Below, piece after piece: positions 41,004 to 50,208 of a DNA stretch of 51,698 bases. The stretch is taken from NCBI GenBank assembly GCA_000990355.1, contig LBSX01000009.1, forward strand, positions 1-51,698, read 5' to 3'. Source of the stretch: Candidatus Magasanikbacteria bacterium GW2011_GWC2_37_14. Its GTDB lineage: Bacteria; Patescibacteriota; Patescibacteriia; Magasanikbacterales; UBA922. Position numbers and translations under genes: made by a program. Below the pieces are notes generated by a model that was given only the letters and a program-made list of their open reading frames with translations, did no database searches and was not told the DNA's origin. Position 1 is the first letter of the stretch, and each line of letters opens with the position of its first letter.

Positions 41004-41261
41004 TTAACTTAAGTGTTTGGAAACCAATTTGGTCATTTCAAACATGTTTACTTCTTTTTTGCCACCAAATACTGGTAATAATTTTTCATCGGCAAAAATG
41101 TTTCTCTTGTTGGCTGGGTTTTGTAAATTAAGTTTTTTGATGTATTCCCAAAGTTTCTTTACTACTTGTGAACGTGGCATTGGGCCTTTGCCCACAACGG
41201 CTTCTAACTCTGCTGTAAGCTTGTACGGCTTCATTAAAGCCGGATTGGCTTTTCTAACCAT
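41004..41261 (-). CDS. SWIB/MDM2-domain protein
   Basis: MPRSQVVKKLWEYIKKLNLQNPANKRNIFADEKLLPVFGGKKEVNMFEMTKLVSKHL. Confidence 0.92.
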   Translation of the reverse strand: MVRKANPALMKPYKLTAELEAVVGKGPMPRSQVVKKLWEYIKKLNLQNPANKRNIFADEKLLPVFGGKKEVNMFEMTKLVSKHLS

Positions 41262-41526
41262 AAGATTTAGGTTAAGGTTAATAAAACGTTATTTAAAGCT
41301 TTTCCTAACGTGGTTAAGATAAGCTAAATGATAACAACAATAGTATAGCACAGTTCCTCCCCAAGGGCAACAGGATAACTGTGGGGTGTGCATATCCTTA
41401 ATTAACTGATACTTATCATTGTTTACTTCACTAGATATATAAGATATAATATTCTTGTTTTTCAATACCCATGAACTCAAATAGCTAGACAAATGTTTGA
41501 GTCATGTTATCTGTTTTAATGTCTTC

Positions 41527-43107
41527 ATGAATATTATGGCTCTCTATCATTTATACCGTCCGCAAAAATTTTCCGATGTTGTAGCTCAGGAACATATTAT
41601 CAAAACCATTACCAATCAAATTGCTACCGAAAAAGTTGCTCATGCCTATTTGTTTTCTGGTTCGCGTGGCACTGGCAAAACTACCACTGCCCGGCTCTTG
41701 GCCAAAGCCCTAAATTGCCAAAATCGTAAGGGCAAAGACTTTGAACCGTGTAACACCTGTTCTTCTTGCGAAGAAATTAGCTCTGCCCGTTCTATTGATG
41801 TAATAGAAATTGACGCCGCCAGCCACACTGGAGTAGATAATGTACGAGAAAACATTATCGACAGTGCCCAATTTCGCCCCAGCAATAGCAAATATAAAAT
41901 CTTTATTATCGACGAAGCCCACATGCTTTCTACTGCGGCTTTTAATGCCCTGTTAAAAACCTTAGAAGAACCCCCAGAATATGTAATCTTTATTTTGGCT
42001 ACCACCGAAATGCACAAACTTCCAGAAACCATTATTTCTCGCTGTCAACGTTTTGATTTTCATAAACTAGATTTTGCTCAAAGTAAAAAATTCTTGGAAA
42101 AAATAGCCAAAGAAGAAGGAATAAAAATAGATAGAGAAGTAATAGAAAGAATAATTATTAAAAGTGAAGGCGCCGCCCGTGATGCAATTTCCTTATTGGA
42201 TCAACTTATTTCTACTGGTGAAAAAAATATTGATAGCAAAATTGCTTCTTTGGTATTGCCCATAACCAGCACGGAAAAAAGTTTGGAAATGTTGGAATAT
42301 TTAGTAAATAAAGACGTAAAAAACAGCATTACTTTATTAAATAATTTGGTAGAGAGCGGAATAAATTTATTGCAATACAGCCACGAAATTATTGAACTCT
42401 TACACCTTTGTTTAATTTACAAAGCCAACAAACAAATCACGGCCAGTAATTTAAACTTAGACGAAAAAACAATCAAAGAAATTCGCAAAATTGCCGAGCA
42501 AATCAATGACTTGGAAATTATTAATTTGCTAGATATTTTGATTTCTCGTCGCCAACAAATAAAAAATGCTCCTCTTCCCCAATTGCCTTTGGAAATGGGT
42601 ATTTTTGCTTGGTGCCAGAACAACATGACACATGAAACAAATAGCATGAACCCAGGAACAGATAACAAAAAACAAATAACAGATAACATAAAAAAAGACA
42701 CTTTTGATACTGAGCCCATAAAAAAAACTATTAGCGAACGGGTGACTGAAAAAGTAAAAGAATTGGTTAATAAAACTGTTTTGAGCAAAGAAGACGCTTT
42801 GGAACATTGGCCAAAATTTTTACAAGCCGTAGAAAAACAATTTCCTTCTTTATCTTTTATTTTAAAAATGGCTGAATTTAAAGAAACAAAAAACAACAAC
42901 TTTATTATTGCTGTTGGCTATTCTTTTCACCGCGAAAAAATTATGGAAAAAAACTGCCAACATAATTTGGAAGAAATTTTGGAAAATATTTACCAAACAA
43001 AAATACATTTAGAACCAATTGTGGTGGAAAATAATAATCTAAACGCCACTGCCGACAATGAATTAATAGATTTGGCATCTTCTATAGGTGGCGAGATTGT
43101 AAACTAG
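41527..43107 (+). CDS. dnaX: DNA polymerase III subunit gamma/tau
   Basis: MALYHLYRPQKFSDVVAQEHI, YLFSGSRGTGKTTTARLLAKALNC, IIDEAHMLSTAAFNALLKTLEEPP. Confidence 0.96.
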   Translation: MNIMALYHLYRPQKFSDVVAQEHIIKTITNQIATEKVAHAYLFSGSRGTGKTTTARLLAKALNCQNRKGKDFEPCNTCSSCEEISSARSIDVIEIDAASHTGVDNVRENIIDSAQFRPSNSKYKIFIIDEAHMLSTAAFNALLKTLEEPPEYVIFILATTEMHKLPETIISRCQRFDFHKLDFAQSKKFLEKIAKEEGIKIDREVIERIIIKSEGAARDAISLLDQLISTGEKNIDSKIASLVLPITSTEKSLEMLEYLVNKDVKNSITLLNNLVESGINLLQYSHEIIELLHLCLIYKANKQITASNLNLDEKTIKEIRKIAEQINDLEIINLLDILISRRQQIKNAPLPQLPLEMGIFAWCQNNMTHETNSMNPGTDNKKQITDNIKKDTFDTEPIKKTISERVTEKVKELVNKTVLSKEDALEHWPKFLQAVEKQFPSLSFILKMAEFKETKNNNFIIAVGYSFHREKIMEKNCQHNLEEILENIYQTKIHLEPIVVENNNLNATADNELIDLASSIGGEIVN

Positions 43108-43112
43108 TAAAC

Positions 43113-43907
43113 ATGCGTTTTACTCTTATTTGTTTATTCTTATTTTTAATACCAAATATAGTTTTTGGTGTTAATTTAAACGTACCTTTTACTTCCCAAG
43201 CTCCCGAAGGCAATTGGCGACAACCTTGGCAAGACACTTGTGAAGAAGCTAGTATTGTTATGGTAGATAATTTTTATCAAAAGAACATCAATAAAAAAAT
43301 AGAAGTTAACCAAGCCAAAAAAGAAATTCTACAAATTCTTAAAATTAAAGAAATTAAATGGGGAAAAAGCTTGGATGAAAATGCTGAACAAGTTGTAAAA
43401 TTAATAAATAATTACTTACCTTGGGAAGCCAAGTTAATAGAAAATCCTAGTTTAGATCAAATAAAAAACGAAATAGACAATAATCAGCCAGTAATTATTC
43501 CTGTTTACGGCAAAACTTTAAAAAACAAAAATTTCAAAAATGGCGGACCAATTTATCACATGTTAGTAATTTCCGGGTTTGACAACGAAACCCAAGAATT
43601 TATAACCGAAGAGCCTGGCACCCGTAATGGCCTTGACTTTCGCTATTCTTTTGCTACAATAATGTCTGCTTTACATGACTATTTGCCCTATGGCAAAACA
43701 GCTTTTGGACCCAAAATAGCAATTTTTACCAGTAAAGAAATTAATGGATCTGGTAAATTGGATGCCGACAATGATGGCTTAACCAAAGAGCAAGAATTTA
43801 ACTACGGCAGTATTACTTGGTTAAATGATAGCGATGGAGATGGTTATGCCGATGGTTTTGAAGTATTAAACGGCTACTCACCAACCAAAAAACTGGAAAA
43901 ATTATAA
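43113..43907 (+). CDS. Secreted C39-like cysteine peptidase
   Basis: NVPFTSQAPEGNWRQPWQDTCEEASIVMVDNFY, HMLVISGFDNETQEFITEEPGTRNGLDFRY. Confidence 0.8.
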   Translation: MRFTLICLFLFLIPNIVFGVNLNVPFTSQAPEGNWRQPWQDTCEEASIVMVDNFYQKNINKKIEVNQAKKEILQILKIKEIKWGKSLDENAEQVVKLINNYLPWEAKLIENPSLDQIKNEIDNNQPVIIPVYGKTLKNKNFKNGGPIYHMLVISGFDNETQEFITEEPGTRNGLDFRYSFATIMSALHDYLPYGKTAFGPKIAIFTSKEINGSGKLDADNDGLTKEQEFNYGSITWLNDSDGDGYADGFEVLNGYSPTKKLEKL

Positions 43908-43913
43908 AACACT

Positions 43914-43977
43914 CCGAGATCCCCTGCCTGCCCTGTCTGCCGACAGGCAGGCGGCAGGCAGGTCTAATGGTAGGACA
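43914..43977 (+). pseudogene. Partial tRNA-Gln 5' copy interrupted by a 40-nt palindrome
   Basis: tccgagatc[ccctgcctgccctgtctgccgacaggcaggcggcaggcag]gtctaatggtaggac versus intact tccgagatcgtctaatggtaggac at 43984. Confidence 0.9.
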
Positions 43978-43983
43978 ACATAC

Positions 43984-44054
43984 TCCGAGATCGTCTAATG
44001 GTAGGACTCGAGACTCTGAATCTCGATATCTTGGTTCGAATCCAAGTCTCGGAA
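43984..44054 (+). tRNA. tRNA-Gln (CUG)
   Basis: tccgagatcgtctaatggtaggactcgagactctgaatctcgatatcttggttcgaatccaagtctcggaa. Confidence 0.93.
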
Positions 44055-44072
44055 CAAAATAGTAAATAATTT

Positions 44073-45758
44073 ATGACTAATGAATATTTAATGTCTGGCT
44101 TAACAACAGAAGAAGCTAAAAGTAGTGATGAAGAAAGCACTGAAAAAATTATTGATCAATTCACACAAATTCTAAGTAGTGCTAGTAATGGTTTTGATAT
44201 AATTAGCAATTTATTTAAAAACTTGCCCGAGGAACAAAAACACTTACAAGATCCCAGAATCGAAACATTAGTTAAAAAAGCTATTATTATTTATCTTTCC
44301 GAATTTACACCAAAATCAGGACGATATTATATGATGTATAATAATATTCGTCATTTTTACAAAGAATTATTTCATTATTCTTCTGCAATAATTGACCACG
44401 AGGTAATCGAGGCAGCCAAGACTGGAATGAACAACTCCATTCAAAAATTAGTTGACACTAATGATGCTATAAATTTTACCAGCCTTGTTTTTTGGATTTC
44501 ACAATATCAAGAGGAATTTAATGTTGAACCACGCGAATTGGCCACAGAGGAACAACAAAAAATAGTTCCACTATTAAAAGAAGTGGCAGAATCTGGTAAT
44601 TATGCAATCATTGAAAAATTTTTTGATTTATTCCAAATTTATGACGCTGATATTGATGATGAAGTGATACCAAGCCCCAAACCAGAAAAAGAAAATGCTA
44701 AAGAAAAATTAGAAGAGACTTTATTTAAAAATCGCGAAAAAATGTGCCGTGCGGCCGCCCAGCTTGATTCTCTAGCTAGTGAACAAACGCCTGAAGAATT
44801 TGCGAATAGTTTAAAAATAATGGAAGTTTCTACATTATACAGTGCACCAGAAGAAACCAAAAAAACAATACTTGAATTTGGAAAAAAATATCTACAAACA
44901 AGAGAAAGAGCCAAGAAATTATATGATGGATTATTAGAAAAATTTGGTCTTACAATTGCCGATAGCGAAGATTTAGGCAAAATATATTTTCGTGAAATAA
45001 CGATAATTAATTCTCAAGGAAAAATAAAAATGTACCAACAAGAAACGATGCTAGTAATGGAATTCTCCGATGAAGATGATTATAATTGTTTTATTGATTG
45101 TAAATTTAGAACAAAATCTATTGCCGTACCAAGCAATGGTAGACAATGTGATGCAAGATCATTTACCTATGATGATAAAGACACAGAAGTTTCGGTTGTA
45201 CTTATTAATCCAAAACTGCCAGAAAATAAAAAAGTAATTTTTGAACATGAAAGGCACCATGCTTTAGATGAAATGTTTGATGTACAAAAATTAGAAAGAA
45301 AAAATGAATCCAGTAAAAAAAGACATTTGTTAGATCAACAACAATTTGAAGAGTATGGGGCCCAAGCCACATTAATAAGAGCCACCAATGAACTTAACCA
45401 ATCAAACGTAGCACGTGAGATGGATTTAGTCGGAATTAAGAAGGAAATAATGGCATATTTAGTAGATGGTAGAGCCCCAGATATAATTCCAGCTATTTTA
45501 TCAAGTCCAACTTATAAGCATCTCTTTAAGTATTTAAAATCCCATCAGGAAGAATATGGAGACTTTATGAAGCATTTAGAAAAAATTTGTAAATTGCTTT
45601 CGGAATTAATATTCGATGATGAAGACGAACCAAATGCTGAAAAAATACTAGCTTACTATATAAAAGATGTACCTTTTTATAGATTACTCCCATATTTAGA
45701 AAGATTAAAAAAATATAGAAAAAAACTTAATGCGGATAAATTTTATTTTGAAAATTAG
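44073..45758 (+). CDS. Uncharacterised protein with HExxH motif (putative metallopeptidase)
   Basis: KKVIFEHERHHALDEMFDV ... LVGIKKEIMAYLVDG. Confidence 0.6.
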   Translation: MTNEYLMSGLTTEEAKSSDEESTEKIIDQFTQILSSASNGFDIISNLFKNLPEEQKHLQDPRIETLVKKAIIIYLSEFTPKSGRYYMMYNNIRHFYKELFHYSSAIIDHEVIEAAKTGMNNSIQKLVDTNDAINFTSLVFWISQYQEEFNVEPRELATEEQQKIVPLLKEVAESGNYAIIEKFFDLFQIYDADIDDEVIPSPKPEKENAKEKLEETLFKNREKMCRAAAQLDSLASEQTPEEFANSLKIMEVSTLYSAPEETKKTILEFGKKYLQTRERAKKLYDGLLEKFGLTIADSEDLGKIYFREITIINSQGKIKMYQQETMLVMEFSDEDDYNCFIDCKFRTKSIAVPSNGRQCDARSFTYDDKDTEVSVVLINPKLPENKKVIFEHERHHALDEMFDVQKLERKNESSKKRHLLDQQQFEEYGAQATLIRATNELNQSNVAREMDLVGIKKEIMAYLVDGRAPDIIPAILSSPTYKHLFKYLKSHQEEYGDFMKHLEKICKLLSELIFDDEDEPNAEKILAYYIKDVPFYRLLPYLERLKKYRKKLNADKFYFEN

Positions 45759-45768
45759 ATAAATAAAT

Positions 45769-46614
45769 ATGGAAGAAATTATCGACGGCAAAGCAATTGC
45801 CCAGAAAATTGAAACGCGCTTAAAAAAGCAAATAAAAAAGCTTAAACTCCACCCCAAATTGGTAGTAGTTTTTGTTGGAGGTGACTCCCCTTCGGCCACT
45901 TATATAAAAAGAAAGTGTGAAGCTGCCGAACGCGTGGGTATAAAATTTATTTTAAAAAAATTCCCTGCTAATATTTCCAAAACTAATTTAATAAACAAAA
46001 TAAAACAAATTCAAAAAACCGAAAAACCCAATGGCTTAATTGTGCAACTTCCCTTACCCGAACCACTCTATACTCCCGAAGTTTTAAATGCCGTTGACCC
46101 AAAAATTGATGTGGATTGTTTAACTGATTTTAATCAAGGAAAACTTTTAATGAACAAAGCTTTTGTGGAACCGCCTACACCAGGTGCAGTAATGGCAATT
46201 TTAAAAGAATTAAAAATTAGTCCCAAAGGCAAAACTATTACGGTGCTTGGCACTGGGCAATTGGTTGGCAAACCTTTGGTTACAATGCTAAATAACGCCG
46301 GTGCTACGGTAATTGCTTGCAACAAAGAAACCAAAAATATTAAACAAAAATGTTTGGCAGCCGAAATTATTGTTACTGCTGTTGGTAAAAAAAACTTATT
46401 AAAAGCAGAAATGATCAAAAAAGGCACAGTAATAATTGATACTGGTATTGTTTTTGTAAAACATCAGATGTTTGGTGATGTGGATTTTGTAAATGTAAAA
46501 AAGAAAGCTAGTTGGATTACTCCCGTACCAGGTGGTGTTGGCCCAATTACTGTGGCACTACTATTAGCAAACACTGTTAAGTGTGCCAAACTTCAAAATT
46601 CCGAACCACAGTGA
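45769..46614 (+). CDS. folD: Methylenetetrahydrofolate dehydrogenase/cyclohydrolase
   Basis: VGGDSPSATYIKRKCEAAERVGI, GLIVQLPLPEPL, PGAVMAILKE, WITPVPGGVGPITVALLLANTV. Confidence 0.96.
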   Translation: MEEIIDGKAIAQKIETRLKKQIKKLKLHPKLVVVFVGGDSPSATYIKRKCEAAERVGIKFILKKFPANISKTNLINKIKQIQKTEKPNGLIVQLPLPEPLYTPEVLNAVDPKIDVDCLTDFNQGKLLMNKAFVEPPTPGAVMAILKELKISPKGKTITVLGTGQLVGKPLVTMLNNAGATVIACNKETKNIKQKCLAAEIIVTAVGKKNLLKAEMIKKGTVIIDTGIVFVKHQMFGDVDFVNVKKKASWITPVPGGVGPITVALLLANTVKCAKLQNSEPQ

Positions 46615-46705
46615 GGAATCCCTTTTCAATTTATTAAAAACTGCTTTTAATTAAAGCGAAGTTAAATCCACAAAAAAGGGATCTCTCGCTTTGACTCGAG
46701 ATTAA
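46611..46705. repeat. Element with inverted GGGATC/AATCCC ends at the folD 3' end, resembling the GIY-YIG element arms
   Basis: gtgaggaatcccttttc...aaaaaagggatctctcgc. Confidence 0.65.
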
Positions 46706-46706
46706 C

Positions 46707-47405
46707 ATGCACACAATTGTCATAATTCCTACTTACAACGAAGCAGAAAATATTGCTAAATTAGTTAAACAAATTTTTGCTCTAAACATTCCGGAATTAG
46801 AAATTTTAGTGGTGGATGATAATTCTCCCGATAATACAGCAGACATAATTAAAAACCTACAACCTACAACTTACAACTTAAAACTTATTCTACGGACTGG
46901 CAAACTTGGTCTTGGTTCGGCCTACATTACTGGATTTAAAAAAGCCCTAGAACTTGGGGCTGATTTTATTTTTGAAATGGATGCTGATTTTTCTCATGAT
47001 CCCAACGATATACCGCGAATGCTGGAAGCAATTCAAAACTCAGATTTAGTAATTGGCTCACGCCGCATTGCTGGTGGGAAAATTGTTGGCTGGAATTGGT
47101 GGCGCCAGTTTATGAGTAGCGGTGCCATGTGGCTGTCGCGATTATTACTTGGTCTTAAACCCTTAGACGTCACAGCCGGTTTTCGCTGTTTTCGCCGACA
47201 AGTATTGGAAAAAATTAATTTAACAAAAATAACCAGTAATGGTTATGCTTTTCAAGAAGAGTTATTATATAGAACACAATTGGCTGGTTTTAAAATTACA
47301 GAAATTCCAGTAACTTTTGTAGATCGCCAGCTAGGAAAATCAAAATTAAATAAAAAAGATATTTGGGAATTTTTTGTAACTCTTGTTAAATTAAAATTTT
47401 TCTAA
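46707..47405 (+). CDS. Polyprenol-phosphate mannosyltransferase-like GT2
   Basis: VIIPTYNEAENIAKLVKQI, LVVDDNSPDNTADII, GKLGLGSAYITGFKKALELGADFIFEMDADFSHDP. Confidence 0.93.
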   Translation: MHTIVIIPTYNEAENIAKLVKQIFALNIPELEILVVDDNSPDNTADIIKNLQPTTYNLKLILRTGKLGLGSAYITGFKKALELGADFIFEMDADFSHDPNDIPRMLEAIQNSDLVIGSRRIAGGKIVGWNWWRQFMSSGAMWLSRLLLGLKPLDVTAGFRCFRRQVLEKINLTKITSNGYAFQEELLYRTQLAGFKITEIPVTFVDRQLGKSKLNKKDIWEFFVTLVKLKFF

Positions 47406-48509
47406 CACCTTTTTTAATTCATCCAACGTCTCAATCTTCACCAACTCTTTTCTAATTTCCTTTACCCCAGAAATACTTTTAAAATAACAAAGTAAATGTT
47501 TGCGAAAAGTTTTCAAACCATTTTCTTCACCATATCGTGCTAAATGCAATTCAGCATGTCGCAAAACTACTTTATTTATGTCATTGCGAGCCCCACTCGA
47601 GTGGGGCGTGGCAATCCCCCACTTAGCTAGGATTGCTTCGTCGCTATCGCTCCTCGCAATGACAGACGAAAAAATCCACGGATTACCCAACGCACCTCGC
47701 CCTATCATCACTCCATCAGCACCAGTAACTTCCAAACACTTTTCAATATCTTCGGCTGAATTAATGTCGCCGTTCGCAATCACCGGAATTTTTAGCAACT
47801 TCTTAACCTTACCAATCATCTCCCAATTGGCCTGTCCCGTATAGCCTTGCTTTTTGGTGCGTCCATGTATGGAAAGTGCATCTACACCAGCTTCTTCCAA
47901 AAGCTTCGCAAACGTCAAAATTTCGTCTTCTACAGCCCATCCAAGCCTAGTCTTTACGCTTATTGGCACCCCCAAATTTGCTTGTTTTAGGGCCTTTACT
48001 ATTGCAGTGGCCCGTTCTGGGTCTTTCATAAGTGAAGCCCCGGCTTGACCCTTACCAGCGATTTTGGGCACTGGGCATCCCATATTAATATCAATTCCAT
48101 CAGGTATTCGTAATACCCCCCTTTGTAAAGGGGGGCCAGGGGGGATTTCTTGGCCAACCAAAATCTTTGCCGCTTCCACAATCACTTCCGGCTTTCCACC
48201 AAACAACTGAATTACAATCGGCCGTTCAATTTCCTCAAACTCACACATTTTTAAGGTTTTTTTATTTCCCCGCACAATTGCCTCGGCACTTACCATTTCT
48301 CGAAAAATTACAAACGGCTGGCTGTCCCCCTCTTTCCAAGAGGGGGTAGGCCTGCCCGACATGCCGTCAAGGCAGGCGGGGGGAGTTGCCGAAACTTCCC
48401 TACAAACACAACAAAATGGCCCATCGGTCATGTCGGCCATGGGTGCGAGCGCAATAATTGATTCTTGCCCTGTACCCTTGTGGTTCAGGATTTTGTCTAA
48501 CCAGGTCAT
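47391..48509 (-). CDS. tRNA-dihydrouridine synthase with several in-frame repeat insertions
   Basis: IALAPMADMTDGPF, DINMGCPVPKIAGKGQAGASLMKDPE, VKTRLGW, DALSIHGRTKKQGYTGQANW, DGVMIGRGALGNPWIF. Confidence 0.95.
   Translation of the reverse strand: MTWLDKILNHKGTGQESIIALAPMADMTDGPFCCVCREVSATPPACLDGMSGRPTPSWKEGDSQPFVIFREMVSAEAIVRGNKKTLKMCEFEEIERPIVIQLFGGKPEVIVEAAKILVGQEIPPGPPLQRGVLRIPDGIDINMGCPVPKIAGKGQAGASLMKDPERATAIVKALKQANLGVPISVKTRLGWAVEDEILTFAKLLEEAGVDALSIHGRTKKQGYTGQANWEMIGKVKKLLKIPVIANGDINSAEDIEKCLEVTGADGVMIGRGALGNPWIFSSVIARSDSDEAILAKWGIATPHSSGARNDINKVVLRHAELHLARYGEENGLKTFRKHLLCYFKSISGVKEIRKELVKIETLDELKKVLEKF
47579..47664. repeat. Palindromic repeat in dus (VIARSDSDEAILAKWGIATPHSSGARND)
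   Basis: tgtcattgcgag...cgtggcaatccccc...ggattgcttcgtcgc...ctcgcaatgaca. Confidence 0.93.
48114..48149. repeat. Palindromic repeat in dus (EIPPGPPLQRGVL)
   Basis: acccccctttgtaaaggggggccaggggggatt. Confidence 0.9.
48324..48386. repeat. Nested palindromic repeat in dus (ATPPACLDGMSGRPTPSWKEGD)
   Basis: tccccctctttccaagagggggtagg[cctgcccgacatgccgtcaaggcaggc]ggggggagt. Confidence 0.9.
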
Positions 48510-48534
48510 AATTTATTTGTCATTCCGTTTCACT

Positions 48535-48624
48535 TGTCATCCTGAATTTACCTGCCTATCGGCAGACAGGTTTCAGGATCTTTTATTATTATAAGAGAGA
48601 TGCTGAAACTAGTTCAGCATGACA
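48535..48624. repeat. TGTCATCCTGAA repeat with a nested 20-nt palindrome; supplies the integrase stop codon
   Basis: tgtcatcctgaattta[cctgcctatcggcagacagg]tttcaggatc...ctgaaactagttcagcatgaca. Confidence 0.93.
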
Positions 48625-49454
48625 ATTTGATCCAACGGACTTTTAATACTCTGTAAATTAGAATTTGCCACATGTGTATAAATTTGGGTTGTCTGTAACT
48701 TGGCATGCCCCAACAGTTCTTGAATATACCTTATATCTGTACCATTTTCAAGTAGATGTGTAGCAAACGAATGACGCAAGGTATGTGGTGAAACATTTTT
48801 CTTTATTCCTGCTCGCTCTGCTGCCTTTGCTACAATTTTTTGAATCGTAGCTTCTGTCAGTCGGCTACCCCCACTTCCCCGGCCATTAGTAAAAAGAAAA
48901 TTATCTGCTTTTTTTAATTTTGCCTGAATTTGTAAAATATTTTTTAATTTTCCTGGCAACATTACCATTCTGTCCTTTTTACCCTTACCTTGAAATACTC
49001 TCAACATCATTCTATCTAGATCAATATCCCTCATTTTAATATGTGTTAATTCACTCACCCGCAAACCTGTACCATAGAGCAAACTAATAATACAATTATG
49101 TTTTGGATTCACAGTCAAACTTATCATCCGGTTTATTTCTTCTTTTGAAAGCACTACTGGTAAATATTTATTCTTCTTTGGTTGGTGGATATTTAAGAAA
49201 AAACTCCGTTTCCAAATTTCACCATAATAAAAATGAATGGCATTGTAAGCTACTGAAACTGTACTAGCCGAACTTTTTTGTGTTAAATAATCTAAATAAT
49301 TTTTTATATCCTCGGTCGTAACTTCACGCGGATCTTTTTGGCAAAAATTCAACAATTCTGCGTTATAATGAACGTATAATTCAATTGTTCTCCCACTATA
49401 ATTTCTAATTCGTAATTCCCGTGTTAAATTGGCAAAAGTATTGTCCTCCGACAT
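48609..49454 (-). CDS. Tyrosine recombinase/integrase (XerA/XerD-like)
   Basis: LLYGTGLRVSELTHIKMRDIDLDRMMLRVFQGKGKKDRMV, SPHTLRHSFATHLLENGTDIRYIQELLGHAKLQTTQIYTHV. Confidence 0.95.
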   Translation of the reverse strand: MSEDNTFANLTRELRIRNYSGRTIELYVHYNAELLNFCQKDPREVTTEDIKNYLDYLTQKSSASTVSVAYNAIHFYYGEIWKRSFFLNIHQPKKNKYLPVVLSKEEINRMISLTVNPKHNCIISLLYGTGLRVSELTHIKMRDIDLDRMMLRVFQGKGKKDRMVMLPGKLKNILQIQAKLKKADNFLFTNGRGSGGSRLTEATIQKIVAKAAERAGIKKNVSPHTLRHSFATHLLENGTDIRYIQELLGHAKLQTTQIYTHVANSNLQSIKSPLDQIVMLN

Positions 49455-49562
49455 ATTTGGTGCTAAAATATCTATAACTTATACCCCACTGGGCTATAAG
49501 CCCAAATTAATCAAAATTATAGCAAATTTTAGCCCTTTATACCACAAGTTGGCATAAAGGTA

Positions 49563-49732
49563 GTTGTGACGGAATCACTCGCGCGAGCTCGTGTATTTCC
49601 GTCACAATGGGGCGCGCTTCCAGCGTTGTTGCGCTCCATCACTCGCTCCGCTCGTGACTCCCCGCCATCCCATAAGCCTGTGGGCTTCTGGTCTGACGGG
49701 ACGTCGCATAAGCGCGCCCCATTATGTGAAAT
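49563..49732 (+). repeat. ~170-bp structured direct repeat, copy 1
   Basis: Near-identical to 51159..51330; internal IRs ttgtgacggaa/ttccgtcacaa and aatggggcgcgctt/aagcgcgccccatt. Confidence 0.95.
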
Positions 49733-49760
49733 GCATATTTTCCTTTTGGGCTATCGCCCA

Positions 49761-49791
49761 GCTCTAAAAAATAATCCGATTTTGTTTTTTT
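49761..49791. repeat. 31-bp perfect inverted repeat, left arm
   Basis: gctctaaaaaataatccgattttgttttttt; exact reverse complement at 50992..51022. Confidence 0.97.
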
Positions 49792-49874
49792 ATTAATTTA
49801 TAGAGGGGAATAAGGTGTTTTCTCCGCTCCGCTGCGAAAATAATTTATTAAAATAATTTTTAACCAAAAACATT

Positions 49875-50198
49875 ATGAAAATAGGAATAATTATTACTCA
49901 AACAAACCCCGAAACCGTATGGAATACTTTTCGTTTGGCGAATTTCGCCCTTGCGCAAGGCGATGAGGTTAAAATTTTTCTTGTTGGCGAAGGGGTGGAA
50001 TATGAGTCTGGCAGTTCGGAGAAATTCAATATTCAAGAGCAGGCGACAGAATTTTTAAAATCGGACAAAGCTAACATTATGGCATGTGGAACATGTTTAA
50101 AATTGCGCAAGCAAGAAGAGACAAACACATGTCCAATGAGTACGATGAAAGATTTATATGCCTTAGTCAATGAATGTGATAAAATTTTAACTTTTTAA
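49875..50198 (+). CDS. DsrE/DsrF-like protein
   Basis: MKIGIIITQTNPETVWNTFRLANFALAQGDEVKIFLVGEGVEYES...MACGTCLKLR...CPMSTMKDLYALVNECDKILTF. Confidence 0.85.
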   Translation: MKIGIIITQTNPETVWNTFRLANFALAQGDEVKIFLVGEGVEYESGSSEKFNIQEQATEFLKSDKANIMACGTCLKLRKQEETNTCPMSTMKDLYALVNECDKILTF

Positions 50199-50208
50199 TC
50201 AAAAAATT

